Shown here in pieces: positions 36,890-44,798 of a stretch of 64,000 nucleotides of DNA; the first letter of the stretch is position 1; each line of letters starts with the position of its first letter. Both the position numbers and the translations under genes were made by a program. The notes beneath the pieces are model-generated. The model was not told where the DNA came from. It made no database searches and saw only the letters and a program-made list of their open reading frames with translations. The DNA comes from an uncultured Pelagibacteraceae bacterium (GTDB lineage: Bacteria; Pseudomonadota; Alphaproteobacteria; Pelagibacterales; Pelagibacteraceae). Location: assembly GCA_902585045.1 (NCBI GenBank), contig CACICB010000001.1, forward strand, positions 1-64,000, read 5' to 3'.

Positions 36890-37945
36890 ATGTCTTTTTT
36901 AAAATTTGAAGATATTGATAAATCTTTTGGAGAAAGCAATGTAATTAGTAAATTTAGCCTGGAGGTTGAAAAAGGGAAATTCATAGTTTTGTTAGGACCA
37001 TCTGGGTGTGGAAAATCTACGTTATTAAGAATGATAGCGGGATTGGAAAAAATAGATAATGGGAAAATCCTATTAGAAAATAATCTTCTTAATGATTTAT
37101 TACCCTCCAAAAGACAAATAGCAATGGTTTTTCAATCATACGCTTTGTATCCACACATGAATGTTTTTGAAAATATATCTTTTGGACTAATGAATGAAAA
37201 AATAAAAAAAGATAAGATTAAAGAAAAAGTAATTGAAGCTGCAAAGATACTAAAAATAAAAGAACTCTTAGATAGAAAACCTAAAGAACTTTCTGGTGGT
37301 CAAAGACAAAGGGTTGCAATAGGAAGAGCAATTACAAGAAATCCTAAACTATTTTTATTTGATGAACCACTTTCAAACTTAGATGCAGCACTTAGATCAG
37401 AAATGAGAGTTGAGATTTCAAAACTACACAAAAAATTAAAAAGTAATATTATTTATGTCACTCATGATCAGGTGGAAGCAATGACTTTAGCTGACAAAAT
37501 CGTAATTATGAATAAAGGAAATATCGAACAGTTCGGTACTCCAGAAGATATTTATAATGATCCAAAGAACGTTTTTGTAGCTGAGTTTATTGGAAATCCA
37601 AAAATGAATATTATAAAAATCAAAAAAGAGGATATTGTAAACAAAAATAATTTAAATTTGTTCAATAAAATAATTAAATTTGAAAACTCAAATTTTGATG
37701 AAGATATTTATATTGGAATAAGACCAGAAGATATCTCTTTAGAAAATAAAAGCGAAATAGCTGTTAAAATTACTATTGAACTTATTGAAAACTTAGGATC
37801 AGAAAAGATTATATATACACATTTAAATGGTACTGAAATAAGAATAAAAAGCACCAAAAATATTAAAGATAAAAATATTACAATTTACTTACCAAGAAAT
37901 AAGTTATATTTATTCGATAGCAAAAAAAACAGAATAAAAACATGA
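36890..37945 (+). CDS. Carbohydrate ABC transporter ATP-binding protein, MalK/UgpC-like
   Basis: Energises the adjacent carbohydrate transporter. Walker A GPSGCGKST, Q-loop FQSYALYPHM, signature LSGGQRQR, Walker B LFLFDEPLSNLD and switch His in THDQVEAM are all present. A C-terminal TOBE domain (IGIRPEDISL) follows. Length 351 fits the CUT1 family. It is transcribed divergently from the other subunits, which may allow one ATPase to be expressed at its own level or to serve more than one permease. Confidence 0.94.
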   Translation: MSFLKFEDIDKSFGESNVISKFSLEVEKGKFIVLLGPSGCGKSTLLRMIAGLEKIDNGKILLENNLLNDLLPSKRQIAMVFQSYALYPHMNVFENISFGLMNEKIKKDKIKEKVIEAAKILKIKELLDRKPKELSGGQRQRVAIGRAITRNPKLFLFDEPLSNLDAALRSEMRVEISKLHKKLKSNIIYVTHDQVEAMTLADKIVIMNKGNIEQFGTPEDIYNDPKNVFVAEFIGNPKMNIIKIKKEDIVNKNNLNLFNKIIKFENSNFDEDIYIGIRPEDISLENKSEIAVKITIELIENLGSEKIIYTHLNGTEIRIKSTKNIKDKNITIYLPRNKLYLFDSKKNRIKT

Positions 37946-37956
37946 TACCTATCATG
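37941..37956 (+). terminator. Weak hairpin at the end of the ABC ATPase gene
   Basis: CATGATA-CC-TATCATG forms a short 6-7 bp stem overlapping the TGA stop codon and is followed by ATTTTC. Too short and T-poor for a confident intrinsic terminator, but it is the only structure between the ATPase gene and tRNA-Cys. Confidence 0.35.
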
Positions 37957-37973
37957 ATTTTCTATTTGAGAAT

Positions 37974-38047
37974 GGCCACGTGGCGGAATGGTTACGCAGA
38001 GGATTGCAAATCCTTTTATCCCAGTTCGATTCTGGGCGTGGCCTCCA
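37974..38047 (+). tRNA. tRNA-Cys (anticodon GCA)
   Basis: Acceptor GGCCACG/CGTGGCC, D-arm GGCGGAATGGTTACGC, anticodon arm AGGATTGCAAATCCT with anticodon GCA, T-arm CCCAGTTCGATTCTGGG, discriminator T and encoded CCA. It lies 28 bases after the ABC ATPase gene and 48 bases before tRNA-Asn on the same strand. Confidence 0.97.
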
Positions 38048-38095
38048 AAAAAAAAAGTTGTTTTATTACATTAAAGAAAGTATGTTGCCATTTAT

Positions 38096-38171
38096 TCCTC
38101 GGTAGCTCAGTTGGTAGAGCAGTTGACTGTTAATCAATTGGTCGCAGGTTCGAGTCCTGCCCGAGGAGCCA
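38096..38171 (+). tRNA. tRNA-Asn (anticodon GTT)
   Basis: Acceptor TCCTCGG/CCGAGGA, D-arm GCTCAGTTGGTAGAGC, anticodon arm TTGACTGTTAATCAA with anticodon GTT, T-arm GCAGGTTCGAGTCCTGC, discriminator G and encoded CCA. One base separates it from the stop of the convergent XRE regulator. Confidence 0.97.
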
Positions 38172-38172
38172 A

Positions 38173-38538
38173 TTATCCTGCTTTTTCAAATTTAGAAGTA
38201 TTATTTAAAATCTGCAAAATTTTTTCTTTTTGAGTTTTAGATAACGAGGCAAAAGTCCTACTTAAAAAAGAATAATTTAAATCGTCATTAGTCTCTTCAT
38301 TTGCAATTACATCTTTAAATTCTTTAAAATCTTCAAAAAAATATATAATCGGAACTTTCAAAAACTGTGATAATTGCATTAATCTGTTAGAGCTTACACC
38401 GTTAGTGCCTTTCTCATATTTTTGAATTTGTTGGAAAGTAACGTTTATTGCTTGAGCAACCTTTGTTTGAGTTAGTCCTAAAGATAATCTTCGCATTCTT
38501 AATTTTTTGCCTAAGTGAATATTGAAATTATCTTCCAT
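38173..38538 (-). CDS. XRE-family transcriptional regulator (PraR/PhrR-like)
   Basis: DNA-binding protein of 121 residues. The helix-turn-helix lies at about residues 12-66 (RMRRLSLGLTQTKVAQAINV, then FQQIQKYEKGTNGVSSNRL), followed by PIIYFFEDF and a short C-terminal helix. The pattern matches the PraR/PhrR-type regulators of Alphaproteobacteria, linked in rhizobia to stress and surface or biofilm traits; targets in this organism are unknown. Its promoter region contains a 9-bp inverted repeat that could be an autoregulatory operator. Confidence 0.9.
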   Translation of the reverse strand: MEDNFNIHLGKKLRMRRLSLGLTQTKVAQAINVTFQQIQKYEKGTNGVSSNRLMQLSQFLKVPIIYFFEDFKEFKDVIANEETNDDLNYSFLSRTFASLSKTQKEKILQILNNTSKFEKAG

Positions 38539-38681
38539 ATAACTCCCTAAATTTTTAATTATAAAACCTCAAAATGAACTCTTTGGCAATACCAATAATT
38601 TTTTTTTTTGGGGGGTAAGAAATGCAAAAAAAACCTATATTTGGTATTGACTAAAGCAAAAAAATAAAGGTTAAAATTTAA
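38539..38681. promoter_or_regulatory. Upstream region of the XRE regulator with inverted repeat and T11G6 tract
   Basis: 143 bases, among the longest gene-free stretches in the window. CAATACCAA at 38587-38595 and its exact reverse complement TTGGTATTG at 38641-38649 flank a run of 11 T followed by 6 G (about 38599-38615). The repeats are 45 bases apart and could be operator half-sites. A G6 run is conspicuous in such AT-rich DNA. No longer ORF or RNA gene is recognised. Confidence 0.5.
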
Positions 38682-39365
38682 TTATTTTACTTTTTTTAAC
38701 CTATATTCCCAATAGCCTGTTTTATCAAATGCAGCTTTCACCCAAAGAAAAGTGTCTTCCTCATACCAAATATCAGTATTAAGCTTTTTGTCTTTAGATA
38801 AACTTGGGTCTGAAGAACTAAAATTAAATCTTAAAGTTTTATAAATTTTTTCTCCTATTTTAACATCCTCCTTGCCTTTAAATTCTACTTTTTGTTCTAT
38901 AATTCTACCCGAAACTGCACTAATTTGAGCTTTCTTGCTAACAATCTCATGGTTCCACCAGGTTCCAATAATCATATCTTTGTTTACTTTGCCTTTAAAA
39001 GATGATCCATCGATAAATAAATTTTTATCAATTGGATCTACTGTAATTTTAACAAATTTTTCTTTTTTATTCTGATTGGTTTCTGAGTTAAAGCCTGAAA
39101 AGACGCCGTTTTTGTATTTTTCAACTCCTTTTGCATAATATTTATAAAGATCTACGCCTAGTTTTGTTATTTTAAAACTTACCTCATTATCTATAATTAA
39201 ATCATTCCCTTTTCTCTGAAATTTATAGATATGGTAACCAATAGGTTTGTTGTTTCTGTATAATTCATATTCTAAGTAATTATATTTTGAATAATGATCT
39301 ACATGGGCTTTTATATCCAAAGTTGAAAAGCATATTAAAGCAATTGAAAGTATATATTTTTTCAT
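38682..39365 (-). CDS. Secreted DUF6134-like protein of unknown function
   Basis: Predicted periplasmic protein. With the start at 39365 (MKKYILSIALICFSTLDIKA) it begins with a proper signal peptide; the ORF-track start 13 codons earlier leaves too little room for the divergent cysK promoter. The body is beta-rich, with YELYRNNKPIGYHIYKFQ and GTWWNHEIVSKKAQISAVSGRI, resembling the DUF6134 family, where a lipocalin- or barrel-like fold might be expected. No function can be assigned. It is divergent from cysK with 12 bases between starts. Confidence 0.75.
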   Translation of the reverse strand: MKKYILSIALICFSTLDIKAHVDHYSKYNYLEYELYRNNKPIGYHIYKFQRKGNDLIIDNEVSFKITKLGVDLYKYYAKGVEKYKNGVFSGFNSETNQNKKEKFVKITVDPIDKNLFIDGSSFKGKVNKDMIIGTWWNHEIVSKKAQISAVSGRIIEQKVEFKGKEDVKIGEKIYKTLRFNFSSSDPSLSKDKKLNTDIWYEEDTFLWVKAAFDKTGYWEYRLKKVK

Positions 39366-39377
39366 ATATTTAATGAT

Positions 39378-40373
39378 ATGGAAACTAATTCTATAATCAC
39401 GCAAATTGGGAATACACCATTAGTAAGACTAAAACAAGCCTCAGAATTAACTGGATGTAATATTTATGGAAAGGCTGAATATTTAAATCCAGGTGAGTCA
39501 GTTAAAGATAGAGCAGCACTTTTTATTGTTAATGATGCAATGAAAAGAAATTTGATATCAAGAGGTGGTACTATAGTTGAAGGAACAGCTGGAAATACAG
39601 GAATAGGTTTAGCAGTTGTTTGTAGGGAGTATGGACTAAATTTAAAGATAGTAATACCAAATACTCAATCAATAGAAAAAAAAGAAACTTTAAAAAAGCT
39701 TGGGGCAGAATTAATTGAAGTTGAAGCAGTGCCATATTCAAATCCAAATAATTATATTAAACAATCTAAAAAAATCGCTGAAGATCTAAATGAAAGAAGT
39801 AAAAATGGAGTTTATTGGGCGAATCAATTCGATAACATAATTAATACAGAAGCTCACATTAAAACTACCGCAGAAGAAATATGGAGTCAAACCGCTGGAT
39901 CAGTAGATGGGTTTACTTGCGCAGTTGGTACAGGTGGGACTTTAGCTGGTGTGTCTATAGGATTAAAAAATAAGAATAAAAATATTAAGATTGCTTTATC
40001 TGATCCCATGGGTTCTTCACTATTTTCTCATATTAAGAATAAAAAATTAGAAAGCTCAGGTAGCTCGATAACTGAAGGTATTGGAACTGCTAGAATTACT
40101 AAAAATTTTGAAAAAGCTTTAGTTGATGATGCCTTTCAAACAGACGACATAGAAGCTTTGAATATTGTTTATGATTTAATTGAAAAGCAAAAAATTATAT
40201 TAGGGGGATCTTCAGGTATTAATATTGCTGGTGCAATTAAGCTCGCAAAAAAAATGGGTCCTGGAAAAACTATAGTTACAATACTTTGTGATCATGGGAA
40301 AAGATATGCTAGTAAAATTTTCAATAAAGAATTTTTAAAAAGTAAAAATTTACCAATACCAAAATGGTTATAG
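39378..40373 (+). CDS. cysK: Cysteine synthase (O-acetylserine sulfhydrylase, PLP fold-type II)
   Basis: Forms cysteine from O-acetylserine and sulfide. The PLP lysine is in [11 protein letters not shown], the phosphate-binding loop is [12 protein letters not shown], and the C-terminal substrate loop is LGGSSGINI. The GESVKDRA context and length of 331 are typical of alphaproteobacterial CysK-like enzymes sometimes called cysteine synthase A; CysM-type or cystathionine beta-synthase-like specificity cannot be excluded. It converges with aapP with a 6-base overlap. Confidence 0.9.
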   Translation: METNSIITQIGNTPLVRLKQASELTGCNIYGKAEYLNPGESVKDRAALFIVNDAMKRNLISRGGTIVEGTAGNTGIGLAVVCREYGLNLKIVIPNTQSIEKKETLKKLGAELIEVEAVPYSNPNNYIKQSKKIAEDLNERSKNGVYWANQFDNIINTEAHIKTTAEEIWSQTAGSVDGFTCAVGTGGTLAGVSIGLKNKNKNIKIALSDPMGSSLFSHIKNKKLESSGSSITEGIGTARITKNFEKALVDDAFQTDDIEALNIVYDLIEKQKIILGGSSGINIAGAIKLAKKMGPGKTIVTILCDHGKRYASKIFNKEFLKSKNLPIPKWL

Positions 40374-41099
40374 TATTTGACTCAGGAATAGTTTAGTACG
40401 TTCTGATTTCGGATTTTCAAAAAACTCTTTTGTTTTTGCTCTCTCAACTATTTTTCCTTCATCCATAAAAATCATATAGTCTGCAACTTCCTTAGCAAAA
40501 CCCATTTCGTGAGTAACTACTATCATGGTCATTCCGCCTTTTGCTAAATCAACCATTACGTCTAAAACTTCTTTAATCATTTCTGGGTCTAATGCGGAAG
40601 TAGGTTCATCAAATAGCATAATTTTTGGTTCCATACAAAGTGCCCTAGCTATCGCTGCTCTTTGTTGCTGGCCTCCTGAGAGTTGACCAGGAAATTTTAA
40701 AGCTTGATCATCTATTTGAACTCTTGTTAAATTTTTCATTGCAACTTCCTCGGCTTCTTTTTTAGGCAATTTTTTTACCCAAATGGGTGCCAAAGTACAG
40801 TTATCTAAAATTGAAAGATGAGGAAATAAATTAAATTGTTGAAATACCATTCCAACTTCAGCTCTTATCTTCTCAATATTTTTTGTATTCTCAGCAAGTT
40901 CTGTGCCATCAACGATAATATTTCCTTCTTGATGTTCCTCTAATCTATTGATGCATCTGATTAAAGTTGATTTTCCCGACCCTGACGGACCACAAATAAC
41001 TATTTTTTCTTGTGGAGCAACTTCAAGATCAATATCTTTTAATACCTGAAATTTATCAAACCATTTGTTAACTTTTTTTAACTCAATTATTTTGCTCAT
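40368..41099 (-). CDS. aapP: General L-amino-acid ABC transporter ATP-binding protein
   Basis: ATPase of a polar-amino-acid uptake system. Walker [11 protein letters not shown]-loop FQQFNLFPH, signature LSGGQQQR, Walker [16 protein letters not shown] and switch His [11 protein letters not shown] are intact. Length 243 fits the AapP/GlnQ family. Last gene of aapJQMP, starting right after the aapM stop. Broad amino-acid import is expected to matter in oligotrophic growth. Confidence 0.95.
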   Translation of the reverse strand: MSKIIELKKVNKWFDKFQVLKDIDLEVAPQEKIVICGPSGSGKSTLIRCINRLEEHQEGNIIVDGTELAENTKNIEKIRAEVGMVFQQFNLFPHLSILDNCTLAPIWVKKLPKKEAEEVAMKNLTRVQIDDQALKFPGQLSGGQQQRAAIARALCMEPKIMLFDEPTSALDPEMIKEVLDVMVDLAKGGMTMIVVTHEMGFAKEVADYMIFMDEGKIVERAKTKEFFENPKSERTKLFLSQIL

Positions 41100-42356
41100 T
41101 TATCTCTCAGTGCTTAACTTTTTTTCTAAATTTTGACTGTATCTACTCATTGCATAACATATTATCCAAAAAACTAAACCAGCAAATACATATCCTTCCA
41201 TGGCCATACCTAACCACTTCGGATTAGTCTTAGCTAAACCTATCATACCTGCTAATTCCATCAACCCTACTACAAAAATTAATGGTGTATCTTTTACTAA
41301 GGCTAACAGTGTATTAGCTATTCCAGGTATTACTAATTTAAGAGCTTGAGGCAATATAATAAGTACATTCATTCTCCAATATCCCATACCTAAAGACTTA
41401 GCAGCCTCATATTGACCTTTTGGTAAAGCTTGTAATCCTCCTCTAACGACTTCTGCCATGTAAGCAGCTTCAAACAATGTGATAGCTATTAAAACTCTAA
41501 TTAGCTTATCAATAAAAGTACCATCTGGTAAAAACATAGGAAACATTACAGCTGCCATGAATAAAACTGTAATTAAAGGCACACCTCTCCAAAGTTCTAT
41601 AAAACCAATCGAAATATATCTGATAGCTGGCAATGAAGATCGCCTACCTAATGCTAAAAGTACACCTATTGGAAAACAAAAAAGGATAGCAAATGCAGAA
41701 ATAATAAAAGTTAATGAAAGGCCTCCCCACGCAGCGGTCTCAACATATACTAACCCGAAGCTTCCGCCTGAAAGTAACTTAATACCAATGAAAGGATAAA
41801 CAAAGAGTAAAAAGATTATAAAATATTTTTTAATTTTTTGAGGCACAAAAAAAGCTATTCCTACCAAAGCAAATAATAATATAAAGGCGCTATTAACTCT
41901 CCATTGCTCTACATCAGGATAAAGCCCGTACATCAGTCTGTTAAACCATACTTTTATAAATACCCAACAAGCTCCATTGCCAGTACAATCATCTTTTGAA
42001 GAACCTGCAAAATTAGCCTCTAAAATTAGCCAATTCATTAAAGGTGAAATTGCCTTGATTATTATGAATAATATTAAAAGAGTTAAAAAAGCATTAAAAT
42101 TACTTGAGTTAATGTTTTTATTTAATTTATCTAAAAATTTAATACCACTAAACTCTATTCTAATTAGATAAAAACCGATGTAGCCTAATAATAATGGAGC
42201 GATGTAACTTAATGTTTGAGGCAAAAAACCCGTAATGTTTTGATTTAAAAAAGTATTTGTCAAAACGTCTAAAAAGGCAAAAATGACAAAAATACTTCCT
42301 AAAGGTAAAAAAGTATTTATTTTTTCTTTTGTTGGTTTTAAATTAGTCAATATCAT
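41100..42356 (-). CDS. aapM: General L-amino-acid ABC transporter permease AapM
   Basis: Second permease of the amino-acid transporter. About eight or nine hydrophobic segments; EAA loop AAYMAEVVRGGLQALPKGQYEAAKSLGMG. A periplasmic loop with paired cysteines (DDCTGNGACWVFIKVW) is typical of AapM/YhdY proteins. Length 418 is normal. It directly abuts aapQ upstream and aapP downstream without spacers. Confidence 0.94.
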   Translation of the reverse strand: MILTNLKPTKEKINTFLPLGSIFVIFAFLDVLTNTFLNQNITGFLPQTLSYIAPLLLGYIGFYLIRIEFSGIKFLDKLNKNINSSNFNAFLTLLILFIIIKAISPLMNWLILEANFAGSSKDDCTGNGACWVFIKVWFNRLMYGLYPDVEQWRVNSAFILLFALVGIAFFVPQKIKKYFIIFLLFVYPFIGIKLLSGGSFGLVYVETAAWGGLSLTFIISAFAILFCFPIGVLLALGRRSSLPAIRYISIGFIELWRGVPLITVLFMAAVMFPMFLPDGTFIDKLIRVLIAITLFEAAYMAEVVRGGLQALPKGQYEAAKSLGMGYWRMNVLIILPQALKLVIPGIANTLLALVKDTPLIFVVGLMELAGMIGLAKTNPKWLGMAMEGYVFAGLVFWIICYAMSRYSQNLEKKLSTER

Positions 42357-43532
42357 TTATTTTTCCTTGATAGCCATTTTTTTATTATACCAGTTCATTA
42401 ATATAGATATTGATATGCTTAGAGATAAGTAGGTAAGCATTGTAATTGAAATAATTTCAATCGCTCTTCCTGTTTGCATTAAAGCAGTTTTTGCAAAAAC
42501 TAAAACCATGTCTGGATATGCTATTGCTGCCGCTAAGGACGAGTTTTTAGTTAAATTTAAATATTGGTTAGTAGTTGGTGGAATAATAATCCTTAATGCT
42601 TGAGGCATAACTACTAATTTAAGGATTTGGCTTTTATTCAATCCGATACTCGCTGCAGCCTCTTTTTGACCTTTGCTTACACCTATAACACCTGCTCTAA
42701 CATTCTCAGCTATAAAAGTTGCTGTATACATGGAAAGTGCAAGAGCAAGCGCTATTAATTCTGGTATTATGCTAACTCCTTTCTCATAAGTATAAGATGT
42801 TTCTGATAGTTGTTTTAATTCTGGATAATTGAAAGAGAGAGATACACCTAATAAAAGAAAACTTAATAAAGGTATCGAAATTAATATCCCTAAAGATAAA
42901 GTAAAAGTTGGTAAAATTTTACCATATTCTTCACGCTGTTTTTTTGCATATCGATTAAAAAAATAAATAGATATAAGAGCTATTATAATTGAATAACAAA
43001 ATATATCAAAATTGATCCATACAAACTTAGGAATATACCAGCCTTTAATTGTTAAATAAGAAACATCATAAAAATTAATTGCATTTTCTGGTGAAGGTAA
43101 TGCTCTGAGTGCTGCAAAATACCAAAAAAATATTTGTAAAATTAGTGGAATATTTCTGAATATTTCTACGTACCATTCTGCAGTTTTAGCAATCAAATAA
43201 TTATTAGATAATCTTGCAACACCCACAATTACACCAAGAATTGTCGCTAAGAAAATTCCAATAATTGAAACTAAAATAGTATTTAATAAACCAACTAAAA
43301 AGGCTCTTCCATAAGAATAAGATCCATCAAATTCGATTAAAGAAAAAGCTATATCAAATGATGCTTCTTGACTTAAAAAACCAAAACCAAAAGATATTCC
43401 CCTGTTGCCCATGTTGATTTGAGCATTGGTTGCAAAATAAAAAATCACTGAAATTAAAGCTAATACAGTTAATACTTGAGGTATTAAATCTCTGATTTTT
43501 TTGTTTTCAATATTGATTTTTTTAAGATTCAT
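42357..43532 (-). CDS. aapQ: General L-amino-acid ABC transporter permease AapQ
   Basis: First permease of the pair. The EAA loop is ENVRAGVIGVSKGQKEAAASIGLN; GISFGFGFLSQEASFDI near residue 42 and WYVEIFRNIPLILQIFFWYF are AapQ/YhdX hallmarks. Length 391 is typical. It follows an intrinsic-terminator-like hairpin that separates it from aapJ, so it is probably expressed well below the binding protein. No Shine-Dalgarno is visible before its ATG. Confidence 0.94.
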   Translation of the reverse strand: MNLKKINIENKKIRDLIPQVLTVLALISVIFYFATNAQINMGNRGISFGFGFLSQEASFDIAFSLIEFDGSYSYGRAFLVGLLNTILVSIIGIFLATILGVIVGVARLSNNYLIAKTAEWYVEIFRNIPLILQIFFWYFAALRALPSPENAINFYDVSYLTIKGWYIPKFVWINFDIFCYSIIIALISIYFFNRYAKKQREEYGKILPTFTLSLGILISIPLLSFLLLGVSLSFNYPELKQLSETSYTYEKGVSIIPELIALALALSMYTATFIAENVRAGVIGVSKGQKEAAASIGLNKSQILKLVVMPQALRIIIPPTTNQYLNLTKNSSLAAAIAYPDMVLVFAKTALMQTGRAIEIISITMLTYLSLSISISILMNWYNKKMAIKEK

Positions 43533-43549
43533 TAAAAAGTGAGAATAAA

Positions 43550-43579
43550 AAAAAGGGCTAGATAAATCCAGCCCTTTTT
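43550..43579 (-). terminator. Intrinsic terminator/attenuator between aapJ and aapQ
   Basis: On the coding strand AAAAAGGGCT and AGCCCTTTTT form a 10-bp stem around a 10-base loop, and the 3' arm continues into a run of eight T. This is a classical rho-independent shape located 14 bases after the aapJ stop. Partial read-through would give abundant aapJ mRNA and less permease/ATPase mRNA. Confidence 0.88.
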
Positions 43580-43593
43580 AATTTTATTAGCAA

Positions 43594-44640
43594 TTATCTT
43601 GCTGGTGGTACATAAAGAATTCCACCCTTAGTCCATAATTCATTTGGACCTCTGTTCGGTAAAATTCCGGTATCAGCTATATGTTTTTTATAGCTTTCAC
43701 CATAATTACCAACTTGCTCGATAATTCTTAAGCTCCAGTCGTTATCTAAGCCGAACGCAGCACCTAATTCTCCTTCTGCACCAACTAATCTTTTGATAGC
43801 TGGGTTGTCAGAGTCTTTTAGGCTTGAAGCGTTAGATGAATTAACACCATACTCTTCAGCTTCAATCATTGTGTTTAGAGACCATCTTACAATATCTTCC
43901 CACACTGAGTCCCCTTGTCTTACAACAGGTCCCAATGGTTCTTTTGAGATTGTTTCAGGTAACACTTTATGATCATCTGGTGCACTCAATTTTGTTCTTT
44001 GAGCAGCTAATCCAGATTTATCAGTTGTGTAAGTATCACATCTTCCTGCATCATAAGCTTGAACTACTTCATCTGCTTTTTCAAAAGCAATTGGTTCATA
44101 CTTGATGTTTTTAGAATTGAAAAAGTCTCTCATGTTAAGTTCAGTAGTTGTACCTGTGTTTGTACAAGCAGATATACCATCTTTGAAATCATTCACGGAA
44201 TTAATTCCAGAATTTTTTCTTACCATGAACCCTTGTCCATCATAGAAGTTTACACCAACAAATGTTAAACCAATGTCAGCATCTCTTGATAATGTCCAAG
44301 TTGTATTACGTGCAAGAACATCGATTTCACCTGATGTTAAAGCTGTAAATCTTTCTGCGGCACTTAATGGTGTATATTTAACTTTATCAGCATCACCTAA
44401 AACAGCAGCTGCAACAGCTCTACATACATCCACATCAATACCAGACCAGTTTCCAGATGCATCAGCATTAGAAAAACCTGGCAGACCTTGCGAAACTCCA
44501 CATTTCACAAAACCAGCTTTCTTAGTATTGTCTAGAGTTTTAGATTTTTTAGAACCTGCTCCTCCCCCACCTTGGCCGCAAGCAACCAAAAGTAAAGAAG
44601 CAAATCCAACTAAAATCCAAGTTTTGATAGATTTCATCAT
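43594..44640 (-). CDS. aapJ: General L-amino-acid ABC transporter binding protein with lipobox
   Basis: Solute receptor of the AapJQMP system. The family pattern is clear: VKCGVSQGLPGFSNADASGNWSGIDVDVCRA, YTPLSAAERFTALTSGEIDVL and VGVNFYDGQGFMVR. The N-terminus reads LLLVACGQGGGG, a strong lipobox followed by a Gly/Ser/Lys linker, so the receptor is predicted to be lipid-anchored rather than freely periplasmic as in classical AapJ. Length 348. The Shine-Dalgarno AGGAAA precedes a doubled ATG. A terminator-like hairpin follows. Confidence 0.94.
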   Translation of the reverse strand: MMKSIKTWILVGFASLLLVACGQGGGGAGSKKSKTLDNTKKAGFVKCGVSQGLPGFSNADASGNWSGIDVDVCRAVAAAVLGDADKVKYTPLSAAERFTALTSGEIDVLARNTTWTLSRDADIGLTFVGVNFYDGQGFMVRKNSGINSVNDFKDGISACTNTGTTTELNMRDFFNSKNIKYEPIAFEKADEVVQAYDAGRCDTYTTDKSGLAAQRTKLSAPDDHKVLPETISKEPLGPVVRQGDSVWEDIVRWSLNTMIEAEEYGVNSSNASSLKDSDNPAIKRLVGAEGELGAAFGLDNDWSLRIIEQVGNYGESYKKHIADTGILPNRGPNELWTKGGILYVPPAR

Positions 44641-44798
44641 TTAAGATTTCCTTTTTTATTGTTAACAATATTTTTGAATTAAGAATTCAAAACTTGCTTA
44701 ATATAATTTTATTTTATTCCCACTTCAATTTTATGATAGTCAATATATAGGTTTAATATTTTCAAAATCGACTAAATATGTGTATTTACAACCCAAAT
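44641..44798 (-). promoter_or_regulatory. aapJ upstream region with palindrome and hairpin
   Basis: 158 bases, the longest gap in the window. It contains a perfect 12-bp palindrome ATTGTTAACAAT (44658-44669) and, next to it, a 9-bp inverted repeat TTTTGAATT-N3-AATTCAAAA (44672-44692), both just upstream of the Shine-Dalgarno. A TTGACT -35 candidate lies at 44738-44743 on the minus strand; the -10 is ambiguous. They may be an operator and a 5' leader hairpin. Confidence 0.5.

Noticed and set aside
37942-38133. 63-aa ORF across tRNA-Cys and tRNA-Asn
   Set aside because: It spans two confident tRNA genes.
44273-44644. 123-aa plus-strand ORF antisense to aapJ
   Set aside because: Complementary to the well-supported binding-protein gene; its proline-rich part is the complement of the Gly-rich lipoprotein linker.
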